From NCBI GenBank assembly GCA_029204225.1, contig CM055108.1, forward strand, positions 47,107,486 through 47,171,485: a stretch of 64,000 nucleotides of DNA, in the 5' to 3' direction. This stretch comes from Diphasiastrum complanatum. Taxonomy: Eukaryota > Streptophyta > Lycopodiopsida > Lycopodiales > Lycopodiaceae. The notes under the pieces are model-generated. The model saw only the letters and a list, made by a program, of their open reading frames with translations, was not told where the DNA came from and did not search any database. Position numbers and translations under genes: made by a program. Below, piece after piece: positions 1 to 10,432 of this stretch (its first letter is position 1; each line of letters opens with the position of its first letter).

Positions 1-779
1 CTTCTAGGCCTTAAAACCACTGGCCGCAGATACAACAAAGGGGCGTACCCCGGAGGCAAGTTATGCGTATTTGTTTCTGAAACCCAATCGCAAATGTGGC
101 CCTCTATCGTGCCAAATGCAGAGCGCAAAACAATCCGCTGAATGCAGAGCACATCAAAGGCGGAAGTGCTAGTAAAAACTCCTATTGCTAGCTAGCATCT
201 GCGAACATAAACAATCGCTTCTGGAGCTTGGACAAACACACAATTGCTTCGAACTACAGGACCGAAATGATTGCTTATCGAACAGGAAAGAGAGATAGAG
301 AAAGAAAGCGAACACGCGCATCTACAAATGCCGCTTCAATCAAAAGGGCATCATCAATTCCTTTCGGGGAAGAAACAGACACAGAAGCCAGCAGAAATCC
401 CAGGGTCGGAAGGAGGCCCGGGAAACGTCTGACACGTTGTCCGTCGGATTGCAGCACCGGAGCTGAGCATCAGGCACGGTAACCGTCGGAACAGATCACA
501 AAAGCTAAAATAGGGCACGCCCACCGTCCGATTGGACCACCGGAGCGGGAGATCAGCCCACGAGGGCCGTCCAATCGGTTCGGGGAATCGTCTGGGCACA
601 TGGCAGATCATGATTGGAACAATTGGCCATAGGTGAGTCGATATTACCACTTATATAATAAAAAATAATAAATACTGTGCACGCGACCAACAATAAGAAC
701 ACTAGTAAGATGGGATATGGTGGAGCATACCTTCTAAAAACTAGTGAGAGATTGAATTTCATAAATTATGCTATTTGAA

Positions 780-960
780 AGGTTAGGATGGAGTCACTCT
801 TGGTGCTCCAAGACCTCTACTGTTGTTAATGGCCTAGGAGGTGACTTTGCAAATTTGGTCCAAAGTTTTGCATCCAAGACACTTTGCCAACTATAGAAAA
901 ACTTCACAGTGTATTAGTGGCTGAAGAGTGTAGGATGCTCCACACCAAGGCAAGAATGAG
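780..960 (+). pseudogene. Ty1/copia gag remnant (possible)
   Basis: Short frames separated by stops and frameshifts read like part of a copia Gag (UBN2-type), for example NLVQSFASKTL followed in another frame by EKLHSVLVAEECRML. It lies in the part of this block that has no counterpart in U1. No start, zinc knuckle or LTR is attached. The call rests only on resemblance of two short peptides to copia Gag and could be wrong. Confidence 0.3.
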
Positions 961-1833
961 TAAATTTTTTTTATTCATTTGGAATTTTTTTTCTCTCGAT
1001 GTACATAATATATATGTATAATTTTTATAGATATTTACTTTCTAATAGAGATTAAGAACCTTAATATTAGAATTGACGATTCTTGACAAGTGAATAATCA
1101 TTATATAAAGAAGTGCCAAGAATTATCTTGTAGGATATTATTAAGAATAGATAAGAATGAGAATTCTAAATGTAATTTGATATCAAGAGTTTTTGATTTT
1201 AAAAATAAAGACAATACTTGGAAGCGGAGACGCAAAAGACAAAAGAGGAGAAACTCACGAAGATCCAAAGGAGAAAAAATCGAAAATCCAAAGGAAAACA
1301 GGTGTAAGATTCGACTAAGCTTGAAGGACAGTCAGTGATAGATCCAACGAAGCTTGTCGGGGATAGTCGAAAGATTCAGCCAAGCTTGCAGGGTAGATGA
1401 AACAGAAAGGCAAAAAAAGATAAAAACCAAGTAGCAAATAGAGACAAAAGACGAAATTCCCGAAACCAGGGGAACGTGGGAAAGCATTAATCTCGAGAAA
1501 GAGGAAACTCGCAAACATGAAAGATCGGCATACATCTTTGAAGTGCTTTCAAAAAAAATGGATGAAAGCGAGAAAATCGAAAACCTAAAAAAATGCCAAG
1601 ATAGCGAATCTGGGATAGCAAAGTTTCTAACAAATGGAATAGGTTAGGAAAGTGAGAGATTAAAAGGCACATTTGGGGATAGCGGAAGTGGAAGAGCAAA
1701 AGTTTTGTTTTGTGAGGATCTGGTTCTGGTTTGTTTCTCAAAGTTCCTAACAGTTATTTCACTGGGACAACGAAAAATGGATCAAAACGAAAAAGGCGAG
1801 TAAAGTAGCTCTTTTTATGTTATAGATTGATAG

Positions 1834-2229
1834 TTTGTTTTACTCTTTCCCTTCTCCTTTTCTAATGGTTGTGGTCACTTCCAAAAACGCGACATCCTCA
1901 AGCTTGATAAGACTGCTCTTTCTCCGCACTCGAGTAGATCCCTTTGCTCTGCCCCCTTTCTTAATAGATTGAACTTTGTTTCTCCTATCATCAGTGCTCC
2001 TAATAACATTCTGATTAACCCTAGGGGTCTTCTCCCTCTTCCGTCAACTTTCAACCCTACCATTAGTTATGTAAAAGCTTTTAGAAATAAGCCCTTTTCT
2101 CCTGCTCCTCTTTTCTCCACTGAGGATAAATGGGCCAACTTGAAACAGGTTAATATTTCTGTGGAATCCAGACCTAGCTATGCAATTTTGTCCCGATTCG
2201 AATTGAATAGGAATTTTAAGGGCAGGTGA
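1834..2229 (+). pseudogene. Unidentified open frame, possible retroelement ORF fragment
   Basis: A frame of 131 codons is open from just after the TAG at 1831 to TGA at 2227 and has no ATG near its left end. It begins with a CGHFQK peptide that faintly recalls the zinc-knuckle end of plant LINE or gag-like ORF1 proteins, followed by a Ser/Pro/Asn-rich stretch. The same sequence lies inverted in U1 (23797-24192) and U2 (47866-48261), where a small deletion breaks it. Function is not recognised. Confidence 0.3.
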
Positions 2230-3069
2230 AATGCATGTGATAATGACAATTGAATTAAGCTTGTGTTGGATTTATTCCTCAACTCTCCTAAATTTCATGT
2301 TAATCTAGTTCCATTCGATTGTTGTAGGTTTACATGCATTGTCGCACAGTCTGCAAAAATGCACTAGTATCAAAGATAAGCATCAGAGTGGCAACCGACT
2401 TGTCGAGGAAGTCCAACTTGTCAGAGTTGTCGACTTAATCGACTATCGTTGGGACCATCAAGATTAGTCCACTTCATTGACCTCATCGACTATCAACAAC
2501 AATACGCTCGACTCCGGATAGTCGCAGTCTCCTAACACCCACTTATTGTATTGTGCAACCACTTGGAACAAAATAGCCATTATCGCCACAATCTACCCAA
2601 GATGGTGCTACTACTCTATTTCCTTTTTGTACATACGTCAACACTAATGCAAATTGTATGTAGATGATGATCATTGTAACTAACAACACAAGAGAATTAT
2701 CATAGACAAACATTGTACATGCTTTCACGCATCGATTCTTTCTTTCAAATTGATTGTCAGAGAGCAGAGTTAGCTTCTTGAGCATGACGATGTCGCCCAC
2801 AATTGTCTTGTGCGCACATCATTAATATGACTTGTATTTTCATATACATTAATTTGAATCAAGTACTATCTTGTTATTGCATTCAGATCTTTGTCAATGT
2901 TGCATGCTTTTGCTATTTCATTTTTTTTTACTCTCTTACTATTTTGTATTAATGTATGCTCTTCTTGCTTTCGCAAAGCGCAAACAGATTTTGTGTTCGC
3001 CTGGGTGATCCATTGTGATCCGCGCAATAGTGTATGCATCGATGAGATTTCCACCAACATCTCCCAACA

Positions 3070-3525
3070 TAGTATTGGAGCCATTTTTATAGCTTAATGA
3101 GCTTCCCACATAACCTAGTTCTATCAGCCCATAGAATAATAGTTTTCATGTTCTATAAATAGCATTAGATCTTCTTTCTTAAGTCATTGATAGTTATTAG
3201 TGTCACCTAGACTAACTTTCAGATGGATTCCCAAAGCAAAGTCAGTCTCATCATGGACAAGCTTAATGGATCCAACTACCATCTGTGAAAATTTAAGATG
3301 AAAAATGTGCTAATGGCTAAGAAGTTGTATGATGTTGTCATAGGTGCAGAGGCAAGACCCGAAGTAGACGACACTACAATCTCCCGATGAAAGCTGAAGG
3401 ATGGCAAAGCTTTTGTGCTGATTATCCTCAACATCTCAGACACACAAATCGGCCATGTGTTTGAAGCTTAGACCTCAAAAAAAGTCTGGGACATCTTGAG
3501 CACATTGTACGATGTGCGAGACGTA
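3070..3525 (+). pseudogene. Ty1/copia 5' end: decayed PBS and gag N-terminus
   Basis: An LTR-like end (CTCCCAACA, ending at 3069) is followed at 3070-3082 by TAGTATTGGAGCC, a mutated form of the plant copia primer site TGGTATCAGAGCC. A gag-like ATG follows at 3223 (MDSQSKVSLIMDKLNGSNY), typical of copia Gag, where an early LNGSNY motif precedes a Trp. Here that Trp codon is TGA and further stops follow. The fragment ends at the break at 3525. The LTR start could not be located. It is a different copia family from the element at 4929. Confidence 0.6.
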
Positions 3526-3559
3526 GCGGCGAATACACATCATTGAAATAAGCCATCTT

Positions 3560-4928
3560 TGATGCCATTCAAGAAGAAGACAAGAGATCAGATGTCGATG
3601 AGCCACGTGAACGGAGAGCACATCATGTTGTCCAAGAAGCTCGACCAAATGAGGAAACACAAGAACAGTTATAGAAAACACAAATGAAGTTGCTTAACCA
3701 GCAACAGATGCAAAAACTCACGAAAGAGTTTCAAAACACTCTTTAGTCAATCCAGAGTTCGATGCCAAGTTAGTTACCCACTGGTCAAATCCACCATAGA
3801 CGAGAGAACACATGGTGCCCTCACTATCGAGGTGCACACATTGGCAATGAGTGCCCTTCAAATCAACCGGTCCCAGATACTTCATTGATCAAATGCGACA
3901 TCTGTGACTTTATGGGTCACACCTCACTCTATTGCTATTATAACCCGAGGAATCAGCCTCACAACCAGTCAGGGGGACATTATCAAGCTCCTAGACACCA
4001 ATTTGTTTCACAAAATTAAAATCAGCACTATCCATCATGCAACAACCAGGTCCATATACAAGAGTTGCCCAGACAATCTAGACATGAACCTCAACCACAA
4101 CTGGTGCTCTTAGGACCACCTCCAAGGGGACAACCTGATCTAGGAGCACAAAAAGATAGACACCCTCGAGAATCTGCACAAACACATCTTGTAGAAAACT
4201 CCTACAATCACTCATATTATCACAATACAACACTTCCATCTGTTAGTTCTCAACAATATCCAACCGAAAACTCATGCTCGTGCAAACGGGATGAGTATTC
4301 CACACCAACGAAAAATCCAGTACAACTAGCCATCCAAGACGGTTATGCTAATGTCATAGGACCAATGAGCAACCGTTGTTATATTTGTGACAAAACTAGC
4401 CACTTCATGGTTGACTGTAAAGTTAAGAACCAATACCATGTGGAGTGTCCAAACTGTGTTCATAAACATAGTTTGAAAGACTACCCTAAACAACCTAACA
4501 TGATCCTTCCAGCACATCATATATCATCTGAACCTGTTAGAGTTCTAACTAGAGCACAACGCCAACAACAAGAACGCAAGCAGAAGATGTGGATATTCTC
4601 CCAAAACCATCAGACCAAGCTTCCACGTCCGGTAGTAACTCAACTCAGATGATTCCCAAAGTTCCACAAAACTTTGTGAAACCACCTTTCGATCTTCCAC
4701 GAAAATTTATAGATTTCACATTGTGGATGATGTTGTTATCCAGTTACCATAGCCACACCAGGAATCTACACCAAGTTCCAACTCCTTTGAAGGACCAGCT
4801 AAAATGATGTCGTTAAACCTTAAAGATCCTGACGAGGAGATGGATCGAATAGTTCATGTTGGTGCACACCTTTCGTTTGAACAACTTTCTGTTCTGAAAA
4901 CTTTACTTCGCAAATACAGGGATGTATT
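3560..4928 (+). pseudogene. Ty3/gypsy gag and pol start, broken by copia insertion
   Basis: Two CX2CX4HX4C zinc knuckles lie in one frame at 3894-3935 (CDICDFMGHTSLYC) and 4377-4418 (CYICDKTSHFMVDC), as in the nucleic-acid-binding end of Gag. Stops interrupt the frame between them. From about 4801 another frame reads a pol leader ending LLRKYRDVF at 4929. The sentence is cut there by the copia element and resumes at 11169 with VFAWNYTEMKG, so 3560-4928 and 11169-11559 are one gypsy element. Protease was not recognised. Confidence 0.7.
4924..4928. repeat. Target site duplication GTATT (left)
   Basis: GTATT at 4924-4928 precedes the TG of the 5' LTR and is repeated at 11169-11173 after the CA of the 3' LTR. 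Removing the copia and one copy restores a continuous gypsy reading frame. Five bases is the usual duplication length for copia integrases. Confidence 0.95.
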
Positions 4929-5665
4929 TGTGAAGAATTGAAAAAGATTATCTATGTTAGATATAGGGGTCTTATGTTTTCTACATCAAGCATCTAGGTG
5001 TAGGATGTTGATAGGACTAAATTTGGCATAGATGGCAAATTATGCATTTCCACTTGTAATGCCACTATTGAGCAAAATAGAGTAAGAGGCTAAACACTTG
5101 CTAATTAGAGTGTAGACAAGTGTAAAGTTTTTTGTTTGATGAATTCCAAGAGGTCCAATAGGATATAGAGGTGGAACCTTGTGAGGTCCAATAGGAAATT
5201 GAGGTGTGCTTGAATATAGTCCAATAGAATTAAGAGGTGCATAGATCAATGATCCAATAGGATCAAGAGGTGACAAAATGTGGTCCAATCATAGTTAAGC
5301 ATAGTGGTAGCTCGTGGACCTACTAGTATCATTGTACTCCTCATTTTTAAGTCAATTGATTTGGTGATTTCATGGATTTTGTGAGTTATTGGATTTCTAG
5401 CTTTCTCTCTCTACTCGAGAGCTCTTGATGCATTTTCTCTCGCTACCCGAGGAGAGCAGCTTGTTTTTACTTAGATTATTTTTTGAATACTTCCCACACG
5501 TGTGAGGGAGAGTTGGAAGTGATTGAATGCATGTAGTAGTGTGTTTTTGCCATAGGATTTAAGATTGATCTTGAATCTCAATCTAGTCTTGATCTTGGTG
5601 CATCTACACACTTTAGGAGATCACAAGTACATGTAGTGGACAGTCCACACGTGTGAAATTCAACA
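4929..5665 (+). repeat. 5' LTR of the copia element
   Basis: It begins TGTGAAGAATTG and ends AATTCAACA, so it has the standard TG...CA ends. It contains a phased CCAAT array (5155-5289) and the palindromic G-box CACACGTGTG twice, near 5496 and near the right end (about 5646-5656). It is repeated at 10433-11168 with scattered substitutions and a small indel. Confidence 0.95.
5152..5289 (+). promoter_or_regulatory. Phased 33-bp CCAAT repeat array in the LTR
   Basis: CCAAT occurs at 5155, 5188, 5221, 5254 and 5285, that is at steps of 33, 33, 33 and 31 bp. Most units read approximately GTCCAATAGGAT plus an AGAGGTG tail. The 3' LTR has the same array at 10658, 10691, 10724, 10757 and 10788. CCAAT is the NF-Y binding core, and about three helical turns would place all copies on one face of the DNA. 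An enhancer role is inferred. Confidence 0.6.
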
Positions 5666-5677
5666 TGGTATCAGAGC
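5666..5677 (+). promoter_or_regulatory. Primer binding site, initiator tRNA-Met type
   Basis: TGGTATCAGAGC immediately follows the 5' LTR. It is complementary to the 3' end of plant initiator methionine tRNA, the usual primer for copia minus-strand synthesis. Confidence 0.95.
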
Positions 5678-6432
5678 CTACCTAAGGTTACCATGAATTT
5701 TGATCCATCTAAGTGAAAAATTTTTCATCAATCTTGAGCTAGAAGTTGTCAAGGCCCATTTTCCTAGCTATCTTGTTCAATCTTGGATCAAAAGAGATCA
5801 AAAGAGATCAAAAGGACATTGATTGGGTCTGACCTGGTATTGTATGGAATCAGGTGCTCAGACACGTGTGAGAAACATCCAATTTCAGTTTGGAAGTTCT
5901 CTCTCATGTTTGATCCATTTATCTTGTTTGATAGCTTATTTTGAAGCTATTTTTGTCTAGTTTGTGTTGTAATCAGTTTCATTCCATTTGGTTGAGCCAA
6001 TCAAAAGTTATAAGCTTTTGAAGAGGGTTAGGTAGGACACCTAGACCTGGGTGGACACATTTGGTTTGGTCAAGAGGTTGCTTGGTTGATCCAAAATCAC
6101 AGTTGTATGCTTGCCAATCTCATCTATATGTGATCTAGGCACTGTTTTGAGATCTTAGCCATTTTGTTTCATGCAATATCATTGTATTTGAATCAAATTT
6201 GGTTTCTTAGTGTATTTCACACGTGCTAAGAGTGTTAGATCCTAACTTTGCCTATACTCCATCATTTGATGTGAAATAGATCTTGTTTTAGAGAGATTTG
6301 AGTAGCTAGTGAGAATCAATTCACAAATTGTTGTAAGATCTTTCATAGGAGGAGATAGTACTCAATTATTGGATCCTATTGAAAGTGTGTAACAACATTT
6401 ATTGCTCATCATTTGAGTTTTCTTCACTTCAA
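5678..6432 (+). other. Untranslated leader of the copia element
   Basis: About 755 bp separate the primer site from the first gag ATG. No long frame is present. It contains a short tandem GATCAAAAGA repeat near 5787-5815 and two further G-box-like sites, GACACGTGTG near 5861 and TTCACACGTG near 6217. Packaging signals are expected here but cannot be recognised by eye. Confidence 0.6.
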
Positions 6433-6813
6433 ATGTCTTCAATGGGTTCATCCTTGTTGGAACCAAGTGAAAGATTGACCACTTCAAATTATTCAATTTG
6501 GAAAATGAGGATGGAGTCCATCTTGATCCTTCAAGACGTGATGGACATAGTTCTTGGCCTTGAAGAAGAACCACAAGTTCTTCAAGAGGTTCAAAAATAC
6601 AAAAAGAGAGCTAGGATGGCTCTCCACTACATTAAGATGAATGTCTCTAATGAGATATTGAGGGAGATAGGTACTTGTACAATAGCCAAAGAAGCTTGGG
6701 ATTGTCTCAAGACTATCTATGAGGCTAAGAATACCTCTAGGCTTCTCACTCTTAGAATCAAATCTTGCAAAGTAGCCAAAAGAGTGATGAGAGTGCATCT
6801 AGTTATGTTTTGA
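6433..6813 (+). CDS. gag: Copia Gag, N-terminal part (frameshifted)
   Basis: The first ATG of the frame is at 6433 (MSSMGSSLLEPSERLTTSNY); the open frame extends a little upstream but without an ATG. The SNYSIWKMRMES segment matches the N-terminal copia Gag motif (DUF4219/UBN2 family), which builds the virus-like particle. The frame stops at 6811-6813, but the protein continues in another frame from about 6765, so a single indel lies near 6765-6785. The first 110 or so residues are typical of the family. Confidence 0.85.
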   Translation: MSSMGSSLLEPSERLTTSNYSIWKMRMESILILQDVMDIVLGLEEEPQVLQEVQKYKKRARMALHYIKMNVSNEILREIGTCTIAKEAWDCLKTIYEAKNTSRLLTLRIKSCKVAKRVMRVHLVMF

Positions 6814-7967
6814 GAGTAAAAGATATTCATAGAGAGCTTGCTTGTATTGGTGATTCCATCAATCAAAATGAGCTAGTTCAAGTCATTCTCAATGGCTTGA
6901 GAAGTGAATTTGATAATCTTGTCCAATCCTATGCCATTAAGGAGGAGCTACCAAGTTTGGAGGCTCTCCAAAGTGTGCTAATTTCAGAAGAATCAAGACA
7001 AGAGTACAAGCTCTTGAGGATGGACAAGCTTTCTCTCACTCATAATGATGGCAAAGCTCTCTTTGCCAAGGATAAGCACAAAGAGAGGAGCAAGAACCAA
7101 CATCAACAATCCTCAAGCAAGGACAAAGTCAAATCCAAAGACAAAGATGAGGAGGAAGATGATTCCTCTAATGCTTCATCATCCAAGCTCAAGAAGAAGA
7201 AGAAGATCAAGTGCTTTTATTGTGGCAAGAAAGGTCATTATGCCACCAATTGCTTCAAAAAGAAGAATCAACTCAAGCAAGCCAATATTACCAATGAGAA
7301 GGAAGACACTATTGCAAGTGATGGAGAGGGATCTCTTATGGTCTCTAGTTTCTCATCTACTCCTTTCAAGAAAGACGGCCTATGGTATATCGATAGTGGA
7401 GCCTCTTCACATATGTGTAGCTCCAAGGACTCTTTCTCTTCTATTGCACCTTATGATGGAGTGAAGAAATCAATATACATTGCAAATGATTTTGAATGTC
7501 CTATTGAAGGCATAGGGAACATTCCCTTGAAGCTTGCATCCTCTAAAGTTCTTTCTCTCTCTAGAGTTCTTTATGTACCTAAGCTTACCAAGAATCTTAT
7601 TAGTGTTGGCCAATTGCTTGATAATGGCCTTGATGTAAAATTCAATGTTGATACTTGCACTATCAAGAAGAATGATGAGATACTTGCATTAGGATCTAGA
7701 TTTGGTGGCATCTATAAACTAGATCCAAATGAGTATGTGAATGCTTGTAATGTTGCTCTTGTGAACAAGCTCTCTATGGAGGAATTATGGCATAGGAGGT
7801 TGGGACATCCCAACTACAAATCCATGCTCTCTATGATCAAAGAATCCAAAGCTTGCCAAAGTCATTCTCCAAGAAGATCAAGCCTTGTGAGGCTTGTGCT
7901 ATTGCTAAATCTCACAAAAAGCCATTTACAAGATCTTCTATCAAAAGCAAGCATCCTTTGGAGTTAA
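6765..7967 (+). CDS. gag-pol: Copia Gag C-terminus, protease and integrase zinc-finger start
   Basis: This frame continues Gag (SYVLRVKDIHREL), then a Lys/Glu-rich stretch, then the zinc knuckle CFYCGKKGHYATNC (CX2CX4HX4C) near 7213. An aspartic protease follows with the active site DSGASSH near 7392. Next comes the pre-integrase motif LWHRRLGHP near 7787, whose histidines belong to the integrase HHCC zinc site. The matching cysteines (CEACAIAK) lie in the next frame, so a second frameshift sits near 7850-7860. The last 35 or so codons before the stop at 7967 are out of frame and not real protein. Confidence 0.9.
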   Translation: MQSSQKSDESASSYVLRVKDIHRELACIGDSINQNELVQVILNGLRSEFDNLVQSYAIKEELPSLEALQSVLISEESRQEYKLLRMDKLSLTHNDGKALFAKDKHKERSKNQHQQSSSKDKVKSKDKDEEEDDSSNASSSKLKKKKKIKCFYCGKKGHYATNCFKKKNQLKQANITNEKEDTIASDGEGSLMVSSFSSTPFKKDGLWYIDSGASSHMCSSKDSFSSIAPYDGVKKSIYIANDFECPIEGIGNIPLKLASSKVLSLSRVLYVPKLTKNLISVGQLLDNGLDVKFNVDTCTIKKNDEILALGSRFGGIYKLDPNEYVNACNVALVNKLSMEELWHRRLGHPNYKSMLSMIKESKACQSHSPRRSSLVRLVLLLNLTKSHLQDLLSKASILWS

Positions 7968-10414
7968 TCCACTCGGATGTGCATTTCTCATCAACTACAA
8001 GCAAGGGAGGAGCCACTTGTTTTGTTACTTTCATTGATGATTACACAAGATTCACTTGGATATATCTTCTTGCTTCAAAATCTATGGTGTTTGATCATTT
8101 CCTTATTTTCAAAGCTTATGTAGAGAAGCAATTCTCATTCAAGATTAAAGCTCTTAGAAGTGATGGAGGTGGTGAATATATCTCCAATAAATTTCAAGAT
8201 TTTTGTGAGCTTGAAGGCATTAAAAGAGAGTTTTCTTGTGCCTACTCTCCATCTCAAAATGGGGTGGCCGAGAGAAATAATAGATCTCTATGTGAATGTG
8301 CAAAATCTATGAGAATTGAGGCATCTTTGCCCAAAGATTTTTGGGGAGAAGCCATTAATTGTGTAAATTATCTTCGCAATAGGCTCCCACATATAGCTCT
8401 TGGAGGAAAGTCACCATATGAAATCTTATTTTTGAAGAAGCCTAAGGTTGATCACCTTAGAGTTTTTGGATGCTTATGCTTTGTCCATATTCCCTTGGAA
8501 ACAAGGAAGGAGGAAGATCCTAGTGCATGCAAAGAGATCATGGTTGGATACTCATCCACCAAGAAGGCCTATAGAGTCTTTATACTCTCTACTTCTCAAG
8601 TTATTGAAAGTAGAGATGTTGTCTTTCATGAAGATCAACACTCATCATTTGAAGAGGCCGAGATCAAGAAATCTATGGATGCATCATCAATTATTGATTT
8701 TGAAGACAATCATGATGTGATGGGGTCGAGATTTGAAGAAGACTCTCCTCGGATTTTTTCACCAAGAAGATCCATGAGAGATAGATTCGAGCCTAAGAGG
8801 CTCTCATATGTTGACAAAGACAAACAAGTGGATCTTGATTCCACTGATTATGTTTTTTATGTCTCTCATGAAGAGCCAAAGAATGTACAAGAGGCACTCA
8901 ATACCAAGGAGTGGTATGATGCCATGAAGCAAGAGTATGATGCATTGATCACCAACAATACTTGGGAGCTTGTGGATCCTCCTTCCAACAAGCATGTGAT
9001 TGGTTGCAAGTGGGTATTTCGGATCAAGTTCAATCATGATGGCACCATCAACAAGCATAAAGCAAGATTATGTGCCAAAGGATTTGCTCAAATCCATGGT
9101 CTTGATTATGAGGAGACCTTTGCACCCGTTGCAAAGATGGTGACAATAAGAATTCTTATTTCTCTTGCTTGTTTTTTCAAGTGGAAGGTGTTCCAATTAG
9201 ATGTATCCAATGCTTTTCTAAATGGTTATCTTGAGGAGGAGATCTATATGGAACAACCTCAAGGATTCATCAAGGATGAGTCCAAAGTGTGCTTGCTCTT
9301 CAAAAGTCTTTATGGACTCAAGCAAGCACCAAGATCATGGTATTCAAGACTTAACTCTTTTCTTATCTCACTAGGATTTACTCTTAGTGACTATGATCCT
9401 TCCATGTATCTAAAGTTTGTTGATAGCAATATTGTCATTCTTCTAATTTATGTTGATGACATTATTCTTTGTGGAAGTTGTATCAAGCTAGTTGATGAAA
9501 CCAAGCTAGCACTTGGATGTGAGTTTAAAATGCAAGATCTAGGAGAGTTACATTACATCCTAGGCCTAGAAATTGATTTTTATGAAAATCATGTCTTTAT
9601 ATGCCAATCTAGATATGCTCACTCTATGTTGAAAAAATTCCATATGGAAAATTCTAAGAGCATAGATACTCCAATCGAGCAAATTGTAAAAGATCCTAAC
9701 AAAGGTGATGAAAGATCCTTTGAGGACATCACACTTTTTAGGAGTCTTGTAGGCTCCTTGATTTGGCTTACCCTTACTAGGCCCGATCTTAGTTTTTGTG
9801 TGCACAAATTGAGTCAATTTATGCAAGAACCTAAGATCCATCATTGGAAGATGGCCAAGAGGATTCTAAGATATGTATCTTCATCTTGTGATTATGGTCT
9901 ACTCTATAAAAGTGAAGATCTATCCATTATTGGCTACTCGGATTCGGAATTTGCAAGTGACAAGATGGATCGAAAGTCTATTAGTGCATACACTATCTTT
10001 CTTGGAGGCAATCTAATATCTTGGCTTTCCAAAAAGCAAGATACTATATATCTCTCTTCATGTGAGGCCGAGTACAAAGCACTCACTACAACTACCAAAG
10101 AAGTGCTTTGGATCAAGAGATTATTAATGGAACTAAAGTGCATAAAGGAGGATGATCTACCAATGATCAAGTGTGATAACATCTCGGCCCAAGCTCTTGC
10201 CAATAATTCCATATTTCATGAAAGAAGCAAGCACATAGAAGTGGCACACCATTTTGTGAGAGAAAAGCTTATTGGAGGAGAAATCTATTTGGAGCATGTC
10301 AACTCGTCCTCTTGTATTGCCGATCTACTCACCAAGCCTTTGAGCAAAAGTGCTTTCATCAAGCATAGATCTAACCTTGGAGTTATATCAAGATCAATGC
10401 TCAAATCTTCGTAG
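7853..10414 (+). CDS. pol: Copia integrase, reverse transcriptase and RNase H
   Basis: An 853-codon frame holds the rest of pol. The integrase core shows its D,D,E residues in IHSDV, RSDGGGEY and SQNGVAERNN, all in the first 160 residues. Reverse transcriptase starts near WELVDPPSNKHVIGCKW, contains FQLDVSNAFLNG (first catalytic Asp), and carries the YVDD box near 9450. RNase H begins at the GYSDSEFAS motif near 9931, includes SSCEAEYKAL near 10055 and CDNISAQALANN near 10171. The stop at 10412 lies just upstream of the polypurine tract. All catalytic motifs are present; only the upstream frameshifts break the polyprotein. Confidence 0.95.
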   Translation: MPKSFSKKIKPCEACAIAKSHKKPFTRSSIKSKHPLELIHSDVHFSSTTSKGGATCFVTFIDDYTRFTWIYLLASKSMVFDHFLIFKAYVEKQFSFKIKALRSDGGGEYISNKFQDFCELEGIKREFSCAYSPSQNGVAERNNRSLCECAKSMRIEASLPKDFWGEAINCVNYLRNRLPHIALGGKSPYEILFLKKPKVDHLRVFGCLCFVHIPLETRKEEDPSACKEIMVGYSSTKKAYRVFILSTSQVIESRDVVFHEDQHSSFEEAEIKKSMDASSIIDFEDNHDVMGSRFEEDSPRIFSPRRSMRDRFEPKRLSYVDKDKQVDLDSTDYVFYVSHEEPKNVQEALNTKEWYDAMKQEYDALITNNTWELVDPPSNKHVIGCKWVFRIKFNHDGTINKHKARLCAKGFAQIHGLDYEETFAPVAKMVTIRILISLACFFKWKVFQLDVSNAFLNGYLEEEIYMEQPQGFIKDESKVCLLFKSLYGLKQAPRSWYSRLNSFLISLGFTLSDYDPSMYLKFVDSNIVILLIYVDDIILCGSCIKLVDETKLALGCEFKMQDLGELHYILGLEIDFYENHVFICQSRYAHSMLKKFHMENSKSIDTPIEQIVKDPNKGDERSFEDITLFRSLVGSLIWLTLTRPDLSFCVHKLSQFMQEPKIHHWKMAKRILRYVSSSCDYGLLYKSEDLSIIGYSDSEFASDKMDRKSISAYTIFLGGNLISWLSKKQDTIYLSSCEAEYKALTTTTKEVLWIKRLLMELKCIKEDDLPMIKCDNISAQALANNSIFHERSKHIEVAHHFVREKLIGGEIYLEHVNSSSCIADLLTKPLSKSAFIKHRSNLGVISRSMLKSS

Positions 10415-10420
10415 ATAATT

Positions 10421-10432
10421 TTTTAGGAGGAG
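10421..10432 (+). promoter_or_regulatory. Polypurine tract
   Basis: TTTTAGGAGGAG lies immediately before the TG of the 3' LTR. This is the position and composition expected for the plus-strand primer of an LTR retrotransposon. Confidence 0.85.

Larger units (their letters stand above)
1..3525 (-). repeat. Partial inverted copy of unit U
   Basis: Read on the minus strand, this block matches the right-hand part of unit U1 (about 22504-26114). The match runs from the first base and stops abruptly at 3525, just after ACGTA, inside a copia gag. Bases from about 430 to 965 do not match the corresponding part of U1 (about 25060-25560), so one of the two was replaced. About 130 bp present in U1 near 25620-25750 is missing near 360. 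It is clearly more diverged than U1 is from U2, so it is probably an older copy. Coordinates of the internal break are approximate. Confidence 0.85.

Noticed and set aside
5040-5288. Minus-strand ORF with an 11-residue repeat (PIG-containing) in the LTR
   Set aside because: The period is just the 33-bp CCAAT repeat translated; it recurs in every LTR and has no gene context.
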